In this document: positions 35,613 through 39,670 of the stretch, one piece after another
Position numbering within the stretch: the first letter of the stretch is position 1
How the letters are laid out: each line of letters starts with the position of its first letter
Assembly (NCBI RefSeq): GCF_026191375.1
Contig: NZ_JAODTL010000010.1
Span: forward strand, 1 to 39,670
From: Marinomonas pontica
Lineage (GTDB): Bacteria > Pseudomonadota > Gammaproteobacteria > Pseudomonadales > Marinomonadaceae
Direction: 5' to 3'
Length of the DNA: 39,670 bases
Made by a program: the position numbers and the translations under genes
The notes under the pieces: model-generated
Seen by the model: only the letters and a program-made list of their open reading frames with translations
Databases searched by the model: none
What the model was told of the DNA's origin: nothing

Positions 35613-35650
35613 ATGTCTATAGACCTTCTAATCAAGTAGAAACAGTCTCG

Positions 35651-36484
35651 TTATCTTACCCAGATGTAATTTTTGAATACTCGAAATAACGCAGCCGCAG
35701 ACACCACATACAACAATGGCAACGCAAGCTTATAATCATTGCCATCTACGAAGATCATGATGCAGGCAATGACCAGCAAGGTCAGCGTGAACAAATGAAC
35801 ATAAGCGCAAATGCCAGCTTTCCACTTCGCCGTCACCATCACACCCGCGACGCCCAACACAACCCCTAAAGAGCCGCCTATTAACACATCCGCTGGCCAA
35901 TGAACGCCGATCAAAACTCGACTCAAACCCACCAAGACAGCCAACGTCATAATAGACACTTTAAAGTACAGGTTCTGCACATAGCAAAAGCAAATCGTGG
36001 CCAGCAAGAACGCCGTCATACTGTGACCAGAGGGGAAGCTGCGCGACTTATACGCCCGCCCAAGTAAGTTAAATGCCTCAGGATCAAGCACCGCTGGCGG
36101 ACGAGGCATCGCGAAATAATCTTTCAATAAATTCACAACAATCGCGGATACGATCGTCGTAAACAAAACCGTCCAATGAAAACGTATATGACGACATGAA
36201 AAAAGCAGCACCAACGCCAATAAAAACACACCGTCACCAAACACGGTGAGGTTCTCCAGCAAGGTAGGATAAATATAAGAAGATAAGTGGTTTATTTCTA
36301 AGAAGGCAAATTGATAACCTCCCATAGAATACCCAATGCCTGCCAAACTGGCTAAAACAATGGCAATCACTAATAAAATCTGGATGTTAGATTGCGACAC
36401 GACAGTCGGTGTCGACCGAGCTTCTTCTAATAAAGACTTATAGTTATTGCAAATATTGGTTGAAGAGCAGCGCATAAAATCCAT
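35651..36484 (-). CDS. PAP2-family membrane phosphatase
   Basis: A 277-residue membrane protein with six or more hydrophobic helices and the three phosphatase motifs: KDYFAMPRP, SFPSGHSM, and SRVLIGVHWPAD. The active site faces the periplasm, as in undecaprenyl-diphosphate or lipid A phosphatases. It is divergent from an EptA-like gene 350 bases away, so a role in lipid A or lipid head-group modification is plausible, but the substrate cannot be read from sequence. The first ATG (36484) has a second Met four codons in; the exact start is uncertain. Confidence 0.85.
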   Translation of the reverse strand: MDFMRCSSTNICNNYKSLLEEARSTPTVVSQSNIQILLVIAIVLASLAGIGYSMGGYQFAFLEINHLSSYIYPTLLENLTVFGDGVFLLALVLLFSCRHIRFHWTVLFTTIVSAIVVNLLKDYFAMPRPPAVLDPEAFNLLGRAYKSRSFPSGHSMTAFLLATICFCYVQNLYFKVSIMTLAVLVGLSRVLIGVHWPADVLIGGSLGVVLGVAGVMVTAKWKAGICAYVHLFTLTLLVIACIMIFVDGNDYKLALPLLYVVSAAALFRVFKNYIWVR

Positions 36485-36834
36485 CTCAATTGGGAATATC
36501 TAGTATGAAAATAACAATTAGCGTTCAATTTTAACCTCATTCTATGCACATTGCGTGAAAAATATATAAAAATTCATGACAAACATACCAATAATGGACA
36601 TATGACCTTAATTTTTGGGGAATGTATTCTGCACCTTCTCAATGACACGGATTCGCCATGATCCTAAATACGTCTACGATTAGTGTTAAATTGTTACAAT
36701 CGGGCTTGCGTGATAAAGTGACTTCGCGGTGCAAATAAGCATCTATCATGTAACCTAGAATTGATATTTAACCATTAACGCCTTGCACTTTTCGGCACGA
36801 AGCCGCCGTAGGATCAACAGGAAACAACTCGCCC
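36485..36834. other. Intergenic region between divergent PAP2 and EptA-like genes
   Basis: 350 bases, AT-rich near the PAP2 gene (AAATATATAAAAATTC). I see no PmrA-like direct repeat (CTTAA-N5-CTTAA) or other clear operator. The ribosome-binding site before the EptA-like ATG is ACAGGAAAC, about ten bases further upstream than usual. The 99-codon open frame at 36783-37082 is a shadow of the EptA-like gene. Confidence 0.4.
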
Positions 36835-38436
36835 ATGAAGCGCCAACACTCTGGTTTTTCTCGCTTTTTCAAAAGCACACCAAAAACATCAACCTTCATT
36901 ATTTTCATCACCTTACTGAACATCGCCCTCTACAACTGGCCATTGTTTTCTTTTTCATTGAAAAACTTAGATGGCATCACTCTCAACAGTTTGCATACGC
37001 TGCTGGCGGTGTTCGCGGTGATTTACTTAGAGACGGCGTTGATTCTGTACCTGTTGTTTTTGATATCAAGACGCCTTGGTAAAGCGGTTTGTGTGGTGTT
37101 GGCGTTAGCGAATTCGCTGGCGGTCTACTTTGTTGTGACCTACAACGTCATTTTAGACAGAACCATGATGGGCAATATCTTCAACACACAATATTCGGAA
37201 TCTGAGCAATTTCTAAGCCCAACACTGCTGGTGTACTTTGTACTTCTGGGCGTCATTCCGGCCTATTTGATCATGCGATCTTCGATTCAAAAGACGTCTA
37301 GAATCCGCCTAGCGTTGCATCTTGTGCTTACTATTGTCGTGATTTCTACTTTTTTATGGCAATCGCAAAGCAAATGGCTTTGGGTAGACGACCATGCCAA
37401 ACAGTTGGGCGGTATGACCATGCCTTGGTCATACGTCGGCAATGCCGCGCGTTTCCAATACAGCAAGTCTCAGGAAAATATTGTTCAAACACCACTGCCT
37501 GATGCGACTTTCCTATCCAATAATAAAACCGTTGTGGTATTGGTGATTGGTGAATCGGCACGCGCACAGAATTTTTCGTTGTATGGTTACGATAGACCCA
37601 CCAATCCATTACTCGCCGCATCGGACGTCATTACGTTGAAAAACGCCACATCTTGCGCCAGCTATACTACCGCCGCCGTAAAATGCATTCTCTCGCACCA
37701 CAATCCAAGCGGCGTATTTACTGAGAATTTTGAGCCGTTACCCAGTTACCTACAACGCCAAGGAATTGATGTTATTTGGCGCACCAAGAACTGGGGTGAA
37801 CCACCAATTAAGGTATCTAGCTACCTAAGTTCAGGGGATTTAAAGCAGAATTGTGAAGGCAATGAATGCGGCTATGATGGTGTTTTACTCAGCCATTTGG
37901 CCGAACAAATCGCCGCATCGGATAAGCAAAAAGTATTTGTGGTATTGCATCAAACAGGCAGTCACGGCCCCTCTTATTACAGCAAATACCCTAAAGAATT
38001 TGAGTTGTTTAAGCCTGTCTGTCGATCCGTTGAACTGAGCAAGTGCACACAAGCAGAGCTGATTAACGCGTACGACAATACCATTTTGTACAACGATCAT
38101 TTCTTGGATCAATTACGCCAAACACTGGTGGGCATAAAAGACACATCAAGTGCCTTTTTGTATGTATCTGATCACGGAGAATCACTTGGAGAAGGTGGTA
38201 TTTATTTACATGGAACGCCCTATTCTATTGCGCCAGAACAACAATTGCATGTGCCCTTCCTTGTCTGGATGTCGCCGTCTTTTATCGACCAACAACACAT
38301 TAACGTCGATACGTTAAAAAGCAGAGAAAGCAGCACACAAGCCAATGTGTTCCACAGCGTTATGGGGGCATTCGACATGCGCAGTGAAATTTATAACAAA
38401 GATTTAGACATGTTCGGCGCAGCAAGCCAACCTTAA
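36835..38436 (+). CDS. eptA: Phosphoethanolamine transferase, EptA/MCR-like
   Basis: A 533-residue inner-membrane enzyme with about five N-terminal helices (to about residue 185) and a periplasmic sulfatase-fold domain. The metal-binding VIGESARAQNFSLYGY and SDHGESLGEGGIYLHG motifs are conserved. The Thr nucleophile region is SCASYTTAAVKCILS. Cys pairs (SCAS, KCI, NCEGNEC, VCRS, KCTQ) suggest disulfides as in EptA. It would transfer phosphoethanolamine from phosphatidylethanolamine to lipid A, which can lower polymyxin susceptibility in other bacteria; this is family knowledge, not shown here. It could equally be a paralogue with another acceptor. Confidence 0.88.
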   Translation: MKRQHSGFSRFFKSTPKTSTFIIFITLLNIALYNWPLFSFSLKNLDGITLNSLHTLLAVFAVIYLETALILYLLFLISRRLGKAVCVVLALANSLAVYFVVTYNVILDRTMMGNIFNTQYSESEQFLSPTLLVYFVLLGVIPAYLIMRSSIQKTSRIRLALHLVLTIVVISTFLWQSQSKWLWVDDHAKQLGGMTMPWSYVGNAARFQYSKSQENIVQTPLPDATFLSNNKTVVVLVIGESARAQNFSLYGYDRPTNPLLAASDVITLKNATSCASYTTAAVKCILSHHNPSGVFTENFEPLPSYLQRQGIDVIWRTKNWGEPPIKVSSYLSSGDLKQNCEGNECGYDGVLLSHLAEQIAASDKQKVFVVLHQTGSHGPSYYSKYPKEFELFKPVCRSVELSKCTQAELINAYDNTILYNDHFLDQLRQTLVGIKDTSSAFLYVSDHGESLGEGGIYLHGTPYSIAPEQQLHVPFLVWMSPSFIDQQHINVDTLKSRESSTQANVFHSVMGAFDMRSEIYNKDLDMFGAASQP

Positions 38437-38455
38437 AACACATTTCGTACACGAC

Positions 38456-38489
38456 AATAAAAAGGGCCGTCAATCTGGCCCTTTTTATT
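38456..38489. terminator. Bidirectional terminator after the EptA-like gene
   Basis: Stem AATAAAAAGGGCC / GGCCCTTTTTATT with an eight-base loop, 19 bases after the stop. A and T runs flank the GC core, so it also suits the convergent MocR-type gene ending near 38551. Confidence 0.88.
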
Positions 38490-38550
38490 GCTTCGATCAC
38501 TGGCATCACTCAGTATCGACTTAATGCGCCGATACAGAGAACCTAATGAA

Positions 38551-39670
38551 TCAACCAAAATCGTGGTTGATCAAGTCCAACATCGGGTTATACAAGGGCT
38601 CGGTCGTTGCGTTTCGCGACGTCTTATCTTCTTTTTTAAGCGATGTTGGCTCACTTTTAAGGGGGTTGGCTCACTGGTTTCTGTCGTCGCTAAATCACTT
38701 TCCACCGCTGCCACTGAATCTTCATGTGTTGCTGATTGGTCAGGTTCGATAGGCTCAACGACGTCATCTTTTGCAACCGCCTTATCTTGCAAAACGATTT
38801 CCACTTCCGGCTGAGGTTTTTTGCCTATGGCCAAATGCTCTGCTAACGCGTTGGCCAAAGGCTCCACATCGTCCAAGGTGACATTAATCGCGAGCCAATG
38901 GTGTGCGTCGGCCTCCTGACTCAACAGCGAGCCGGGCACAATCGCATGACGAAAGCTGGCCAACAGCGCAGTAATGCTGCTCACTGGTAAAGGGGTCGAT
39001 AAATACATCCACAAAGACATACCGCCTTTACTAGCGGCAAAACTGACCTGATCCCCAAGGCGAGTTTCCAAATGCGCTTTGATTCGTTCTGAATTCGCCC
39101 ACACATCTCTGGCACGCTTGGTTAATGAGCGCTTACTATTTGATTGTAAAGCGTCACCAAGCGCTGCTTGCTGAACATCGCTAAGTGACATATCGGCGGC
39201 TAAAAACGCCCCATCTAACAACGCCTGATGTCGACCAGGCAAACACCAACTGGCTGAACGGCCTGCGCCTTTGGACTCCACACCACCGATATACACAATA
39301 TGATCCGACGAATCCAATGACTTATAAGTCATGACAGAGCCCGCTCGGTACGCCAAATGCGAGCACAAATCCCACTCAATCACTGGCAGTTTGGTTTCTT
39401 CAATAATCGCCAACCAACGACGCAAGCTTAGATTGCTAATCAATTGACCGGCAGGAAAAGCAAACTGCCCCGGCAAGACAATCAAGCGAATGGATTCATC
39501 ACGCAGACAACGAATCGCCAAATCCAAATCAACGCCCCGCTCTCCCGCTTTTAGCGTGATAACTTGCCGCCCTAAACTTTGCAGCGTCGTGGTGATTCTA
39601 GGGTCACAAGGCGTCAGCACTAACACGCTGTCACCCTGTTGTGTCAGTGTTTGCACACTCTGGGTAAACA
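38551..39670 (-). CDS. MocR/GntR-type regulator, aminotransferase-like domain (5' end outside window; apparent frameshift near the 3' end)
   Basis: The frame is open through the right edge (FTQSVQTLTQQGDSVLVLTP), so the GTG-type start near 39656 is internal. The domain matches fold-type I aminotransferase-like sensors of MocR regulators (FAFPAGQLISNLSLRRWLAI, EWDLCSHLAYRAG, YIGGVESKGAGRSAS with the possible PLP Lys). The expected N-terminal GntR helix-turn-helix is outside the window. A hydrophilic, low-complexity tail follows (about 90 residues). In the frame as given it ends at 38571 with a basic, cysteine-rich stretch. A 21-base tandem repeat whose first copy is one C short (C run at 38661-38665) indicates a frameshift; adding one C gives SEPTPLKSEPTSLKKEDK and a natural ending DLINHDFG at 38551. 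Confidence 0.72.

Noticed and set aside
36783..37082. 99-codon plus-strand open frame before and into the EptA-like gene
   Set aside because: It is out of frame with the clear membrane protein and has a non-membrane, low-quality composition; it is a shadow.
1..39670. Mobile elements, prophage genes, tRNA, rRNA and CRISPR arrays
   Set aside because: None seen: no transposase or integrase frame, no regularly spaced repeats, no tRNA-like cloverleaf sequence that I could recognise.

Overview
The window looks like chromosomal DNA of a marine gammaproteobacterium. A Marinomonas-like or other Oceanospirillales bacterium is my best guess. The inference rests on unusually large PstA and PstC permeases, lipoprotein-type TRAP binding proteins, a PutA without the DNA-binding N-terminus next to an AraC-type regulator, and a small protein resembling the Pseudomonas PA3496 family. 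I see no IS element, phage gene, tRNA, rRNA or CRISPR array. Gene order and base composition look uniform and core-like.

Layout. 1-2.1 kb: the 3' end of phoR (+), converging on a cysZ-response regulator pair (-). 2.4-8.0 kb: a complete oppABCDF oligopeptide importer (+) with a hairpin after oppA. 8.2-10.9 kb: a three-gene signalling cassette (+), made of a secreted molybdopterin-oxidoreductase-fold protein, a membrane histidine kinase with a degenerate phosphoacceptor and pseudo-receiver, and a free Hpt protein. 10.9-18.2 kb (-): msrC, then pstS-pstC-pstA-pstB-phoU, with a Pho box before pstS and a near-consensus one before pstC. 18.4-21.4 kb (+): TRAP transporter subunits dctQ and dctM, then a quinone oxidoreductase. 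21.6-26.5 kb (+): an AraC/PruR-type regulator, putA, and a separate gene for the C-terminal domain of long PutA proteins. 26.6-29.1 kb (-): two tandem paralogous TRAP binding lipoproteins of the TakP type. 29.3-33.0 kb (-): a Gfo/Idh/MocA oxidoreductase and uvrD. 33.1-35.6 kb (+): a small protein, an aromatic/aspartate aminotransferase and a DsbA-family protein. 35.6-38.4 kb: a PAP2 phosphatase and an EptA-type phosphoethanolamine transferase, divergently arranged. 38.6-39.7 kb (-): a MocR/GntR-type aminotransferase-domain protein running off the right edge.

How the genes work together. PhoR and Pst-PhoU belong to the phosphate-starvation circuit, and the Pho boxes tie the transporter to PhoB. 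PutA oxidises proline to glutamate, probably under the adjacent AraC regulator. The flanking TRAP QM and P genes probably form one organic-acid importer with two interchangeable binding proteins. The PAP2 and EptA genes suggest remodelling of lipid A head groups.

Four genes carry an apparent single frameshift: the response regulator, pstB, the quinone oxidoreductase and the MocR-type gene. Each is repaired by a change of one or two bases. This could be sequence error or real mutation, and it is the main caution for anyone using this annotation. The most unusual biology is the 8.2-10.9 kb cassette, where the kinase has Gln in place of the phosphoacceptor His and lacks the receiver Asp, while the free Hpt keeps its His.
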